A DNA stretch of 64,000 nucleotides from Sulfuritalea sp. (lineage in GTDB: Bacteria > Pseudomonadota > Gammaproteobacteria > Burkholderiales > Rhodocyclaceae): assembly GCA_030247575.1 (NCBI GenBank), contig JAOTRV010000003.1, positions 124,001-188,000 of the forward strand, read 5' to 3'. Under the pieces are notes generated by a model. It had not been told where the DNA came from. It searched no databases and worked only from the letters and a program-made list of their open reading frames with translations. A program made the translations under genes and the position numbers. Below, piece by piece: positions 35,477 through 44,471 of the stretch (positions are counted from its first letter, which is position 1; every line of letters starts with the position of its first letter).

Positions 35477-35985
35477 TCCCGCTGCTCAGACACATTTTCC
35501 GCACCGGCATCCTGACCGAGCCCGTGCCGGTCGCGGAAGACGGGCCGCAGCGCGAGATCGACCGGCTGCACGACGAGATCCTGCACATTCTGGGCCGGGC
35601 GCTGACCATCCGCGAGGTCGACGCCGGTTCCTGCAACGGCTGCGAGCTGGAGATCCACGCGCTCAACAATCCCTACTACAACCTGGAGGGGCGCGGCATC
35701 AAGTTCGTCGCCAGCCCGCGTCATGCCGACATGCTGCTGGTGACCGGCCCGGTGACCAAGAACATGGAGAACGCGCTGCGCATCGCCTACGACTGCACGC
35801 CGGACCCCAAGCTGGTGGTCGCGGTCGGCGACTGCGGCTGCAGCGGCGGCGTGTTCGGCGAGAGCTATGCGAGCTGCGGAGCGGTGGAGAATGTCGTCGG
35901 CGTCGATCTGCGCATTCCCGGCTGTCCGCCGACGCCGCTGGCGCTGATGCAGGGCATTCTGGCGGCGGTTCGCCGCCGCAGGTGA
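35473..35985 (+). CDS. HyfI/NuoB-like Fe-S subunit
   Basis: A 170-residue small subunit with the proximal 4Fe-4S cluster ligands in CNGCE, GDCGCSGG and PGCPP, matching NuoB and the group 4 hydrogenase small subunit. So the electron path is kept although the large subunit lacks nickel ligands. GTG start overlaps the previous stop. It is the last gene of the operon; no HyfH-type ferredoxin, formate dehydrogenase or hydrogenase maturation gene follows. A GGCGGCG/CGCCGCC hairpin at 35961-35977, inside its 3' end, could help terminate transcription. Confidence 0.9.
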   Translation: MIPLLRHIFRTGILTEPVPVAEDGPQREIDRLHDEILHILGRALTIREVDAGSCNGCELEIHALNNPYYNLEGRGIKFVASPRHADMLLVTGPVTKNMENALRIAYDCTPDPKLVVAVGDCGCSGGVFGESYASCGAVENVVGVDLRIPGCPPTPLALMQGILAAVRRRR

Positions 35986-35992
35986 CGCGCGG

Positions 35993-38900
35993 TCACGGCT
36001 GCGCCAACGGTGCGGCCGGAATGCTCGTCTCGTAGGTGGCCAGGAAACGCTGAAATTCGTCGAGCGGCAAGGGCGCGCTGAACAGGTAGCCCTGATAGAC
36101 CTGGCAGCCGTGGCTGCCGAGGAAGTATCGATGTTCCTCGGTTTCCACGCCTTCGGCGATCACCGACATGCCCATGCTGTTGGCCAGGGCGATGATGGAG
36201 TTGGCGATCACCGCGTCTCCGGCGTTGGTGGCCACATCGCGGACGAAAGACTGGTCGATCTTCAGTTGGGACAGGGGCAGGCGCTTCAGGTAGGCGAGGG
36301 ATGAATATCCCGTGCCGAAGTCATCCAGCGAGAAACTCACGCCCCGCGCTTTCAGCGCGGTCATCTTGGCGATGACGTCCTCGGCATTCTCCATCAGCAG
36401 GCTCTCCGTCAGCTCGAGCTTGAGCTTGCGGGGGTCCGCGCCGTATCGATCGAGCAGGCCCAATACATCCCCGACGAAGCCGGGCATGGCGAACTGGTGG
36501 ACGCTCACATTCACGGCCAGGACAAGGTGCGAAGTTTCAGGTCGCGCCGCCCACGCCACCAGTTGCGCGATCGCGGTCTCCAGCACCCAGTGGCCCATGC
36601 CCAGGATCAGTCCCGTGTCTTCGGCGCGGGAAATGAACTCGGTCGGCAGCACGATGCCGCGCCGGGGATGGCGCCAGCGCAGCAGGGCCTCGGCGCCGAT
36701 CACGCCGGCCGTGGCATCCACCTGCGGCTGGTAGTGAAGAACGAATTGACCCTGCATGATGGCTTCGCGCAGATCGGCATCCAGTCTGGCGCGGGCCAGC
36801 ACCCGGGTCTGCATGTCCGGATCGAAGAAGCGCAGCGTGTTGCGGCCGGCTGCCTTGGCCTGATACAGGGCGAGGTCGGCGTGTTTCATGAGTTCGTCGA
36901 TGCTCTCGTCCTGACCGGCGAACAGGGTGACGCCGATGCTCGGGGTGCTGAGTTGCGTCTGGCCGGCAACCGTGTAGGGCTGGCTGAGCGTCTCGCGGAT
37001 CTTCTCGCCGATGGCTTCCGTCTGGGCCGCCGCCGCCTCGGAATTCTCGCTCAAGTCCTGCAGTATGACCACGAACTCGTCGCCGCCGAGCCGGGCCACG
37101 GTATCGCCCTTGCGGACGCAATCGAGCAGCCGCCGGGCGACCTGTTGCAGCAGCAGATCGCCTATTTCATGGCCGAGCGTGTCGTTGAGGACCTTGAAGT
37201 TGTCCAGATCGAGGAACAGCAGCGCACCGTGCTTCCCGCTGCGCGCGCTGGCCGCCACGGCCTGCTGCAGCCGGTCGGCCTGCAGGCGCCGGTTGGGCAG
37301 GTCGGTCAGCGCATCGAAGAAAGCCATGTGGTCGATCTTCTCCTCGGCCGCCTTGCGCTCGGTGATGTCCAACTGACTGCCGACATAGTGCGTGATCGCA
37401 CCGCTGGGTCCCTTGACGGCGGTAATGGTCAGCAACGATGGAAACACCTCGCCATTCTTGCGCCGGTTCCAGATTTCGCCCTGCCAGACGCCGTTCGCCT
37501 CGAGTGTCGCCCACATCGCGGCATAGAAGGCCGGGTCGTGGCGGTCCGATCGTATCAAGCGAGGCGTCTGCCCGACTGCCTCAGCCGCCGTGTAGCCGGT
37601 CATTTGGATAAACGTCTGATTGACCTGGAGGATCACGTTGTTCGCGTCGGTGATGAGCATGCCTTCCTGGGAATCGAAAGCGGTGGCGGCGATGCGCAGG
37701 TCCGTTTCAGCGCGCTTGCGTTCCGTGATGTCGCGGGCGAGGACCATGAAACGCTCTTCCTCGCCGGGCTGGCTGGCCTTGCTGGCAACCGAAAGCTCGA
37801 ACCACAGTCTTTGCTGTGCCACCGGCAGCTCGATCTCCTTGCCGTGCGACGAACCGTCGATCTGGGCCTCGCGCAAGGCCGCCATGATCGTGTCGGCCGC
37901 CGCCGCCGGAAATTTTTCGCGCACCGTATGGCCGATCATTTCGAGCATGAAGGTGGCCAGAGATTCGACGCGCCAGGAATGGCAGCCGTGGCAGTACCCA
38001 TCCAGGCCGAGTTCCCACATCGGGTCGGGAATTGCCTCCAGCATCGCCGCGAGGTGGTTTTTCGAGGCAAGGATATCGGCGGTTCGCCGCGTCACCAGCG
38101 CCTCGAGTTCTTCCTCGTGCATTCTGGATTCGATCAGCAGTTTCGCCAGGACGGCCAACAGCAGGCTGAACAGCAGGCCCAGCGCGACATTCGACGGCAG
38201 CCAGAGCCCGCCGCTCCATCCCCGGCGCGGGGCCGCACTCAGGGTCCAGTTGCCATGCGGCAGATCGAGGACGTAATCCACCGGATTGGTCAGCGCGGCG
38301 GATGCGGAAGCGGCAATGACCTGCTTTTGCCCGGTTTCCGGGTGAAGGCGCCAGAGTTCGTAATCGAAGCCGCGCTCGACCAGCTGCGGCAGCCGGGCCC
38401 CGACCAGCACCTCGGGAAAACGCATCACCACATTGGTAAAGCCCCAGAAGACGGGCATGCCATCATCGCCCTCGAGAAATACCGGCAGGCGCCCGATCAC
38501 GCCCACGCCGCCTTGAACCAGATTGAGCGGTCCGGCCAGCACGAGCTTGCCGGTGTCCCGGGCGAGGGCGGCCTCCTTCTTCATCACCGGATTTTCAAGC
38601 AGGTTGAGGCCGATGGCTTTCTCGTTTCCCGCCAGCGGCACCACATTCCGGATAATGCCGTCGGGCGCGAGTATCAACACCGACGCGCCCGGATACGAAG
38701 GCAGGAGTTCGCCCGCCACCTTGTCGAAATCCCGAACGCTGCCGTGGCCATGGCGCACCAAGGCGGCCATGGCGTAGGTGACCGACAGGGCGCGCTCGAT
38801 GGTGTTCTGCAGGGTCTGGGCGTAATCGGCGACCTGGAGGGAGGCCTCGGTTCGCTCATGACCCAGCCGATACTGATGCTGACTCCAGATCAAACTGGCG

Positions 38901-38995
38901 GCGAGAATCGCACTGAGCAGAAAAACGATCAGCGCGACCCCCCATGTTCGGCGTGTGCGGCTGCTGTCCGAACCCGGAGTCAAAAAGTTGTTCAT
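35993..38995 (-). CDS. Membrane-bound GGDEF/EAL protein with CHASE-like and PAS domains
   Basis: About 1000 residues. Order: membrane helix (about 20-40), periplasmic CHASE-like sensor (about 55-260), second membrane helix (about 270-290), PAS (about 310-435), PAS/PAC (about 440-560), GGDEF (about 570-735), EAL (about 745-1000). The cyclase site is intact (LGGDEF), and the phosphodiesterase site keeps GAEALLRW and DDFGTGYSSLAYL. It may therefore make or break c-di-GMP, or use one domain to regulate the other. ATG 38995 is preferred over the upstream TTG. It converges on hyfI, with 7 bp between them. The nearby type IV pilus genes are possible outputs (inference). Confidence 0.9.
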   Translation of the reverse strand: MNNFLTPGSDSSRTRRTWGVALIVFLLSAILAASLIWSQHQYRLGHERTEASLQVADYAQTLQNTIERALSVTYAMAALVRHGHGSVRDFDKVAGELLPSYPGASVLILAPDGIIRNVVPLAGNEKAIGLNLLENPVMKKEAALARDTGKLVLAGPLNLVQGGVGVIGRLPVFLEGDDGMPVFWGFTNVVMRFPEVLVGARLPQLVERGFDYELWRLHPETGQKQVIAASASAALTNPVDYVLDLPHGNWTLSAAPRRGWSGGLWLPSNVALGLLFSLLLAVLAKLLIESRMHEEELEALVTRRTADILASKNHLAAMLEAIPDPMWELGLDGYCHGCHSWRVESLATFMLEMIGHTVREKFPAAAADTIMAALREAQIDGSSHGKEIELPVAQQRLWFELSVASKASQPGEEERFMVLARDITERKRAETDLRIAATAFDSQEGMLITDANNVILQVNQTFIQMTGYTAAEAVGQTPRLIRSDRHDPAFYAAMWATLEANGVWQGEIWNRRKNGEVFPSLLTITAVKGPSGAITHYVGSQLDITERKAAEEKIDHMAFFDALTDLPNRRLQADRLQQAVAASARSGKHGALLFLDLDNFKVLNDTLGHEIGDLLLQQVARRLLDCVRKGDTVARLGGDEFVVILQDLSENSEAAAAQTEAIGEKIRETLSQPYTVAGQTQLSTPSIGVTLFAGQDESIDELMKHADLALYQAKAAGRNTLRFFDPDMQTRVLARARLDADLREAIMQGQFVLHYQPQVDATAGVIGAEALLRWRHPRRGIVLPTEFISRAEDTGLILGMGHWVLETAIAQLVAWAARPETSHLVLAVNVSVHQFAMPGFVGDVLGLLDRYGADPRKLKLELTESLLMENAEDVIAKMTALKARGVSFSLDDFGTGYSSLAYLKRLPLSQLKIDQSFVRDVATNAGDAVIANSIIALANSMGMSVIAEGVETEEHRYFLGSHGCQVYQGYLFSAPLPLDEFQRFLATYETSIPAAPLAQP

Positions 38996-39296
38996 AGGTA
39001 TTGGCTTTTCCCTCAAGCCGGAGCCGAACCATCCGGTACCGCAAGTCTACTCTGCCGTCGTATCGCCACGACACCGTCGGGCGAGGTGCTCGTCAGCTGC
39101 CGCTCCGGTCCGGCACGCGCGATGCGCGCCGCGCATCGATGCGCAATTCCCGGATTCCGCGCAGCAGCCGGTCGAGGAGTCGCAGACCTTGAGATTCGCC
39201 CCGTACCGTTGCCGTCGAGGGTGTGGAGCGGGATACCGGATGCCGTCCTCGACATGACCGCGAGCCTGCGGCGGTCATGTCGCTGACCGCATCGTC
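38996..39296. other. Gap between two minus-strand genes
   Basis: About 300 bp upstream of the GGDEF/EAL gene. Frames here have no family features. It contains the 12-bp-stem hairpin at 39250-39282 downstream of the bacteriohemerythrin gene and presumably the promoter of the GGDEF/EAL gene. Confidence 0.4.
39250..39282 (-). terminator. Perfect 12-bp hairpin after bacteriohemerythrin
   Basis: CGACATGACCGC and GCGGTCATGTCG pair perfectly around a 9-nt loop, 15 bp beyond the stop codon on minus. There is no T run, so it may be a terminator, an RNA-stabilising stem or a palindromic binding site. Confidence 0.45.
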
Positions 39297-39773
39297 TTAT
39301 TTGCCGCGGAAGAATCGCTCGAGCCAGCCCGACTTCTTCGCTTCGGCGTGCTTCAGCTTGTCCTCGCCGAGGCTGGCGCGCACCGTCGGGCCGTAGTCCA
39401 TGTCCTCGCGCTTGATGTGGTTCATCAGCCAGGTGGCCAGGGTGTTCTGCATGTCGGCGGCCACGGTTTCCACATCTTCGCCCATTTTGAAGCGCTGCTG
39501 GTATTCGCTGACGCGGCGGACGAACAATTCATGCACCTTTTTGTGCGGTGCCAGAAAGCGATATTTCGCTTCCTCCATCATCGATTCCTCGAAGCTGAAG
39601 TGCGAGAGCGTGTAATCCACCAGTTCCTCGATGACGCGGGCTATCGCCTCGCGGTCCCGCCTCAGGCGGGCCTCGTGCAGCAGGTTGATGTATTCGACGA
39701 TACGCTTGTGCTGGGCATCGATGACTTCAATGCCCACGCTCAAGTCGGGGGTCCAGGTCAAGAGTTGCGTCAT
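39297..39773 (-). CDS. Bacteriohemerythrin
   Basis: A 158-residue O2-binding di-iron protein. All the usual ligands are visible: IDAQHKRIVEYIN, HFSFEESMM, HKKVHE and NHIKREDMDYG. It stores or ferries oxygen or protects under micro-oxic conditions. ATG 39773 has GGAG at ideal spacing; the upstream ATG 39785 lacks a ribosome-binding site. The C-terminal extension (about 25 residues, basic) is slightly longer than in minimal forms. A strong promoter lies upstream. Confidence 0.9.
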   Translation of the reverse strand: MTQLLTWTPDLSVGIEVIDAQHKRIVEYINLLHEARLRRDREAIARVIEELVDYTLSHFSFEESMMEEAKYRFLAPHKKVHELFVRRVSEYQQRFKMGEDVETVAADMQNTLATWLMNHIKREDMDYGPTVRASLGEDKLKHAEAKKSGWLERFFRGK

Positions 39774-39855
39774 GTCGTTCTCCATTTACATAAATCAAAT
39801 TCGTTTCCGGTTGCGATGACTTTTCTGCCGGAAAGCCATTACTAAAGTTATGGGT

Positions 39856-39884
39856 ATAGTAGGCGCTTTCATGACAAATGTCAA
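39856..39884 (-). promoter_or_regulatory. Sigma-70-type promoter of bacteriohemerythrin
   Basis: On minus, a perfect -35 TTGACA (39884-39879), a 17-bp spacer and a -10 TACTAT (39861-39856), about 85 bp upstream of the start codon. A partly FNR-like TTGAT half-site occurs nearer the gene (near 39788-39792), but its second half does not fit. Confidence 0.55.
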
Positions 39885-39969
39885 TTTCCCGGCAATTTTT
39901 ATCTAGTACTTTAGAAATATATTGCGCCAAGCCATGCGCAGATGGAAAGGGCATTGCCGGGCCGCCGGC

Positions 39970-39998
39970 AAGAGTCGACGCCGACGCTACGGCGAATT
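39970..39998 (+). repeat. Family A short repeat, copy A8 (over lldD-like stop codon)
   Basis: AAGAGTCGACGCCGACGCTA then CGGCGAATTC. One core mismatch (GACGCCGACG). The minus-strand stop codon of the FMN oxidase gene (TAG, 39989-39987) lies inside this copy. Confidence 0.6.
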
Positions 39999-41201
39999 CG
40001 CAAATGCAGCCGGCGCATCCGGCACGTTGCGGGTCTGGAGCAGGGTTTCGCTTCCCAGCAAAGCGATATCGGTCGTCCCGCACAGCGCCAGGGCAACCTT
40101 CATTTCGTTGCGCATGACCGACAGCATGTGCGCAACGCCCGCCTCGCCGCGGGCCGCCACCGCATAGCCCCAGGCGCGGCCGATCATGCAGGCCCTGGCG
40201 CCGAGCGCAAGCGCCTTCACGACGTCCAGTCCGCTTCGTACGCCGCCATCCATCAGTACCTCGAGCCGGTCGCCGACTGCATCGACGATCCGCGGCAGCG
40301 CGTCGGCGCTGGCGGCGACGCTGTCGAGCTGGCGGCCGCCGTGGTTGGAGACGACGATGCCGTCGGCACCGGCCGCCGCCGCCTCGCGCGCGTCGTCGAC
40401 GTCGAGTATCCCCTTGAGGACGATCTTGCCCGGCCAGTTCTCGCGTACCCAGGCCAGGTCCTTCCAGGTGACGCGCGGATCGAACTGGCTATCGACCCAG
40501 CTCTTGAATTCCGGCAGGCTGCGCGCATCGGGTACGGCGGTGGTCAGATTGCCGAATGTCAGGGGCTTGCCGCGGATGCCGACATCCAGCAGCCATTGCG
40601 GATGCGAAAGCAGATCCCAGGCCTTGGTCAGCTTCCCTCCGAACGAGAGGCTGCCCGCCATGCCGTTGCGTACGTCGCGGTAGCGCGCCCCCATCACCGC
40701 CAGATCGACGGTCAACACCAGCACCGGGCAGGCAGCGGCCTGTGCCCGTGCCAGCAGCGATCGCGTGTAGCCGCGGTCGCGCATCACGTAGAGCTGATAC
40801 CAGAAGGGCGCCGCGGTTGCGGCGCGAACTTCCTCGATCGAGCAAATCGAAACGGTCGACTCGCAAAACGCCGCCCCGGCCTGTTCGGCCGCGCGCGCCG
40901 CCTGCACTTCGGCCCGGCGCGCAAATGCGCCAGCAAGCCCGAGCGGAGCGAGGATCAGGGGCAACGCAAGGTCCTGTCCGAGCACGCGGCTAGACAAGTT
41001 GAGCTGCGAGACGTCGCGCATGACGCGCTGGCGCAGTTGCAGGTGGCCGAACGCCTGCTGATTTTCGGCTGCGGTCAGTTCCCCGTAGGCGGCGCCGTCG
41101 AGATAATCGAACAGATGCCGCGGCAGGCGCTTGCGCGCCAGTTCCCGATAGTCGCTTGCCGTAGCAGGGGCAAGGCCGAGTCCGCGGGTTTCATTGTCCA
41201 T
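39987..41201 (-). CDS. FMN-dependent alpha-hydroxy-acid oxidase/dehydrogenase (LldD-like)
   Basis: A 404-residue (S)-2-hydroxy-acid dehydrogenase, most likely L-lactate:quinone or a relative. Visible FMN-enzyme motifs are APLGLAGAFA, WYQLYVMRDRGY, VLTVDLAVMGARYRD, IVLKGILDVDDAR and the active-site SNHGGRQLD. The last codons and stop overlap a family A repeat, so the C-terminal tail may have been changed by it. Downstream of a two-component pair on the same strand (85 bp gap), which could regulate it (inference). Glycolate or mandelate are alternative substrates. Confidence 0.87.
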   Translation of the reverse strand: MDNETRGLGLAPATASDYRELARKRLPRHLFDYLDGAAYGELTAAENQQAFGHLQLRQRVMRDVSQLNLSSRVLGQDLALPLILAPLGLAGAFARRAEVQAARAAEQAGAAFCESTVSICSIEEVRAATAAPFWYQLYVMRDRGYTRSLLARAQAAACPVLVLTVDLAVMGARYRDVRNGMAGSLSFGGKLTKAWDLLSHPQWLLDVGIRGKPLTFGNLTTAVPDARSLPEFKSWVDSQFDPRVTWKDLAWVRENWPGKIVLKGILDVDDAREAAAAGADGIVVSNHGGRQLDSVAASADALPRIVDAVGDRLEVLMDGGVRSGLDVVKALALGARACMIGRAWGYAVAARGEAGVAHMLSVMRNEMKVALALCGTTDIALLGSETLLQTRNVPDAPAAFANSP

Positions 41202-41286
41202 TTCGCATATCCCTCAATCCATGCCTGCACTATTCAACCCGGGGATTGCGCCAAAGCGGCGTCCGCCGGGGTTCGCCAACGGGCTT

Positions 41287-41919
41287 TCAATCGAAAAGCC
41301 TGTGTTCGATCGCATAGCGGATCAGGTCCGCGTTGTTGCCGATGCCGAGTTTCTCCATTACGTGAGCCTTGTGGGTGGTGACGGTCTTCGGGCTGAGATG
41401 CAACTGCTCGGCGATCTGGTTCAGCATCACGCCCTGCGCGATCAGCCGCAGCACCTGCCATTCGCGCTGGCTCAGTCCATGGTGCGGATCGTCGGCACCG
41501 TGGGTCGCGGCATCGAACGCCAGCGATTCGGCAATCGAGGGGTCGATGAAGCGCTCGCCGGCGCCGACCCGCGCCACGGCGCTGAACAGGGTATCCGGGC
41601 TCGACCCCTTGGTGATGTAGCCGGATGCGCCGGCTTGCAGCGCGCGGCGTACCGTCCCCGGTTCATCGTGCATGCTCAGTACCAGGATCGGCAAATCCGG
41701 ATGCGCCTTCCGGGTCTGCTCGATGAGACTGGTGCCCGAAACGCCGGGCATGGTCAGATCCATGATGATCAGGTCGGCACCGCCGGCGCTGGCCGCGACG
41801 AGCGCTTCCGCGGCATTGGTCGCCTCCCTGACCACTTCGATGCCGGCGAAGGAGTGCAGCATCTGCCTGAGGCCGACGCGGAACAAGGTATGGTCGTCGG
41901 CGATGATGATTCTGATCAT
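41287..41919 (-). CDS. LuxR/NarL-family response regulator
   Basis: A 210-residue regulator: receiver domain (residues 1-120, phospho-acceptor Asp in IIMDLTMPG, near residue 54) and C-terminal LuxR-type helix-turn-helix (LSPKTVTTHKAHVMEKLG). It starts within the end of the histidine kinase gene (4-bp overlap), making a clear cognate pair. The target genes are unknown; lldD-like and pilus genes flank it. Confidence 0.92.
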   Translation of the reverse strand: MIRIIIADDHTLFRVGLRQMLHSFAGIEVVREATNAAEALVAASAGGADLIIMDLTMPGVSGTSLIEQTRKAHPDLPILVLSMHDEPGTVRRALQAGASGYITKGSSPDTLFSAVARVGAGERFIDPSIAESLAFDAATHGADDPHHGLSQREWQVLRLIAQGVMLNQIAEQLHLSPKTVTTHKAHVMEKLGIGNNADLIRYAIEHRLFD

Positions 41920-43172
41920 GGCGGGCTGGGGCTCCTGTCCGCAGTGGGGGCCTTCAGCGGAACCTGTGGCAGTGTGACAGAAAGGCGCGTCCCGGCGCCG
42001 GGACTGCTGTCGATCTCCAGCGTGCCGCCGAGCGCGGTGACGCGTTCCGAGATGCCCAGCAAGCCGAAATGCGTGGCGTGGTCGACCCCTGCCGCATCGA
42101 AGCCCTTGCCGTCGTCTTCCACCAGCAGGTGCATTGCCGCATCCTGGTAGCCGAGCGTGATATGCACGTTGTGCGCCATGGCATGGCGCACGATGTTGTT
42201 CAGCGATTCCTGGACGACGCGGAACAGCGCGATGCCGTAGTCATCATCGAGCCGGTCCGCGGCCGGCGTAAATGAAACCTTGTAGCGGATGGCCGCCGGA
42301 CCGAGCACGCGGGCCGCCACCCATTCCACCGCTGCGGTCAGCCCCAGATTGAGCGCCGCCGGACGCAGGTCGGAAGCGATCGCCTTGACGCTGCGATAGG
42401 CCTCCGCGATCATCGCTTCGATATTGCGTGCGGCGTCGCGCGGGGTGGACGAATCGGCGGGCAGGCTGCGCTCCAGCAATTGCAGATGCATGCGCGCGCT
42501 GGTCAGCACCTGGCCCAGTTCGTCGTGGAACTCGCGCGCCAGCCGCGCCCGCTCCTGCTCGATGCTGGCTTCCCGGTGGCTGGCCAGCCGGCGCAATTCC
42601 AGCCGCGAACGTTCAAGGTCGTGTTGCGCCTGCTTGAGCGCCGTGACATCGAGCATCACACCGTGGATCGCGCGTTCGCCCCCGGCAGTGAATTCTGTCG
42701 TGGCGCGGATTTGCAGCCAGCGCGGATGTTCGGCCGCCAGCAGGCTGCGTCCGACCCACTCGAACTCGCGTGCCGGCGGCGTCGCCGCGTGGCGCCAGAC
42801 CAGGCCGGCGAGGTCCCCGGCATGAATCCCGCCGAAAAAAGCCTGCGGGTCGGCCAGGACTTCAGCGGCCGTACACGGCAACAGTCGCGCCACGCCTTCG
42901 CTGATGGATCGAAACTCCGGAACCGGGCCGGCGACATACTCGAACAGGGCCACCGGCAGCTGGCTCGACACCTGGCGCAGGCGGTCTTCCGAGGCGCGCA
43001 GTGCCGTTTCGGCCTGCCGCCGGCGCACAGCCAGTCCCTGGCGGCGCCGCCAGGACCAGAACGCGAAACCGGTCATCACGGCCAGCGTGATGCCGATCAG
43101 GATCATGGCGGAAATGGTCAGCTGCCGCGATGATGCGATGGTGATATCCTCGGCAGCGTGGGCGAGCGACAC
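41916..43172 (-). CDS. Sensor histidine kinase (HisKA_3/NarX type) with PAS domain
   Basis: A 418-residue kinase with one membrane helix (about residues 18-42), a PAS domain (about 60-180), a HisKA_3 dimerisation helix with the phospho-His in ARLAREFHDELGQ, and a HATPase domain (N-box VVQESLNNIVRHA; EDDGKGFD). The N-terminus is too short for a periplasmic sensor, so the signal is probably sensed by the PAS domain in the cytoplasm. GTG start; the GGAG is 11 nt away, so the start is slightly uncertain. Confidence 0.9.
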   Translation of the reverse strand: MSLAHAAEDITIASSRQLTISAMILIGITLAVMTGFAFWSWRRRQGLAVRRRQAETALRASEDRLRQVSSQLPVALFEYVAGPVPEFRSISEGVARLLPCTAAEVLADPQAFFGGIHAGDLAGLVWRHAATPPAREFEWVGRSLLAAEHPRWLQIRATTEFTAGGERAIHGVMLDVTALKQAQHDLERSRLELRRLASHREASIEQERARLAREFHDELGQVLTSARMHLQLLERSLPADSSTPRDAARNIEAMIAEAYRSVKAIASDLRPAALNLGLTAAVEWVAARVLGPAAIRYKVSFTPAADRLDDDYGIALFRVVQESLNNIVRHAMAHNVHITLGYQDAAMHLLVEDDGKGFDAAGVDHATHFGLLGISERVTALGGTLEIDSSPGAGTRLSVTLPQVPLKAPTADRSPSPP

Positions 43173-43368
43173 GGCAGGGAAACTCCGGAAAGGCGATGAG
43201 CTGCCGATTATAGTCAGGGGCCGATTCCGCGCGGGGCGCCGTCGGAGCGGATGACAAGACGGCGGCCGGCTTTCCCGAGGGTCAGGTTTACCCTATGCGC
43301 AATCCGCTTTTGCTGATGGCGCAGCAAGCCCGGCAGGATGATCATTCAAAACGTACTGGAGGTTCATG

Positions 43369-43818
43369 ATGAGCAAGATTTTCGACCGCAGCCAAACCGG
43401 ATTTTCACTGATCGAACTGATGATCGTTCTGGCAATCATCGGCGTCCTTGCCGGCATTGCCGTCCCCAGCTACACGGAATACATAACGAAATCGAAGCTC
43501 ACCGAAGCCATCGGGCCGCTTTCGGACATGCGGGTGAAGATGGAGCGCCATTTCCAGGACAACCGGACCTATGTCGGGGCCTGCGTAGCGGGAACCCAGG
43601 CGCCGCTTCCGGCCAACACCGCGAACTTCACCTTTTCCTGCCCGGTCGCCAGTCTGACCGGAACCACGTACAAGGTGGTGGCGACCGGGATTGCCTCGAT
43701 GGACGGGTTCATCCTGTCGATCGACCAGGCGAACGTCCGCAGGACCGAAGGTGTCGGCTCCGGCTGGACGGCGCCCGCCACCGATTGCTGGGTCCGGACC
43801 AAGGGCGGCGGGTGCTGA
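43369..43818 (+). CDS. pilE: Type IV pilin-like protein (PilE-like)
   Basis: A 149-residue prepilin. The leader ends at G with cleavage before FSLIELMIVLAIIGVLAGIA, including the Glu5 needed for assembly. A C-terminal Cys pair lies in the D-loop region (CW...GGGC). GGAGG favours the second of two adjacent ATG codons (43369). It resembles the PilE minor pilin or major pilin PilA. First gene of the operon pilE-fimT-pilV-pilW-pilX-pilY1. Confidence 0.85.
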   Translation: MSKIFDRSQTGFSLIELMIVLAIIGVLAGIAVPSYTEYITKSKLTEAIGPLSDMRVKMERHFQDNRTYVGACVAGTQAPLPANTANFTFSCPVASLTGTTYKVVATGIASMDGFILSIDQANVRRTEGVGSGWTAPATDCWVRTKGGGC

Positions 43819-44471
43819 TGTACAAGCGGACATCCACGGCCGAACCGTGCCGCACCCGAGGTGGCATGGTTTTGTCGCGGCCGCGAAACACCGGCGCGGC
43901 AAGAGGCTTTTCGCTCGTGGAAGCCGTGGTGGCGCTCGCAATCATGGGAGTCCTGCTGGCGCTGGCCTTGCCGATGGTGTCCAGTTACATGGACAACAGC
44001 CGTGTGCGCAATGCCGCCGATGTCTTCGTTTCATCCGTCATGACAGCCAAGGCGGAGGCCGCCCAGCGAAACGCGCAAGTGGAGATTGTTCTTCTGGCGA
44101 ATCCGACGGCAGCGGGTTTGGCCACCGACGGAATTTCCGCCGCCAAGGGGTGGGCAATCAGGACTTTCGACCGGGCCACCTTCATCGATGGAATGGCCTT
44201 GGTCGAGGGCGGCAGCGTCACCGGCGCTCCGGTCACGGTAACCGGAACGGATCAGGATGGCGCGGCGCTCGTTGCCGTGGTGTTTACGGCGTTGGGCGGC
44301 ACCACCCTGGCGAAACGGGCCAACTTCAACTTTACCCACGATACCGGGGGCGACTGCGTGGCGGCGGGCGGGCCGGTCCGCTGCATGCGCGTCACCGTTA
44401 CCACCACCGGACGGGTCAAGCTCTGCGATCCGTCCATTGCCGATTTGACGGATACGCGATCATGCAACTGA
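43818..44471 (+). CDS. fimT: GspH/FimT-family pseudopilin
   Basis: A 217-residue prepilin-like protein with the leader cleavage site ARG|FSLVEAVVALAIMGVLLAL and Glu5, then a helix and a globular domain rich in beta strands. The N-terminal leader is long (about 30 residues before FSLVE); an internal ATG 17 codons later is an alternative start. ATG 43818 shares one base with the previous stop. Two Cys near the C-terminus may pair. Part of the initiating tip complex together with PilV, PilW and PilX. Confidence 0.78.
   Translation: MYKRTSTAEPCRTRGGMVLSRPRNTGAARGFSLVEAVVALAIMGVLLALALPMVSSYMDNSRVRNAADVFVSSVMTAKAEAAQRNAQVEIVLLANPTAAGLATDGISAAKGWAIRTFDRATFIDGMALVEGGSVTGAPVTVTGTDQDGAALVAVVFTALGGTTLAKRANFNFTHDTGGDCVAAGGPVRCMRVTVTTTGRVKLCDPSIADLTDTRSCN

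Noticed and set aside
28448-35985. Functional formate hydrogenlyase or hydrogenase-4
   Set aside because: The large subunit lacks the nickel-binding cysteines, and formate dehydrogenase, HyfH and maturation genes are absent.
36497-39286. 929-codon plus-strand frame over the GGDEF/EAL gene
   Set aside because: Antisense shadow; the minus strand encodes intact LGGDEF and GAEALLRW motifs.
39785-39800. FNR site before bacteriohemerythrin
   Set aside because: Only one half-site (TTGAT) fits; the second half (GTAAA) does not, and a full sigma-70 promoter lies further upstream.
43173-43368. Sigma-54 promoter before pilE
   Set aside because: GG and GC pairs occur, but no good TGGCAC-N5-TTGCA match at the right spacing could be found by eye.
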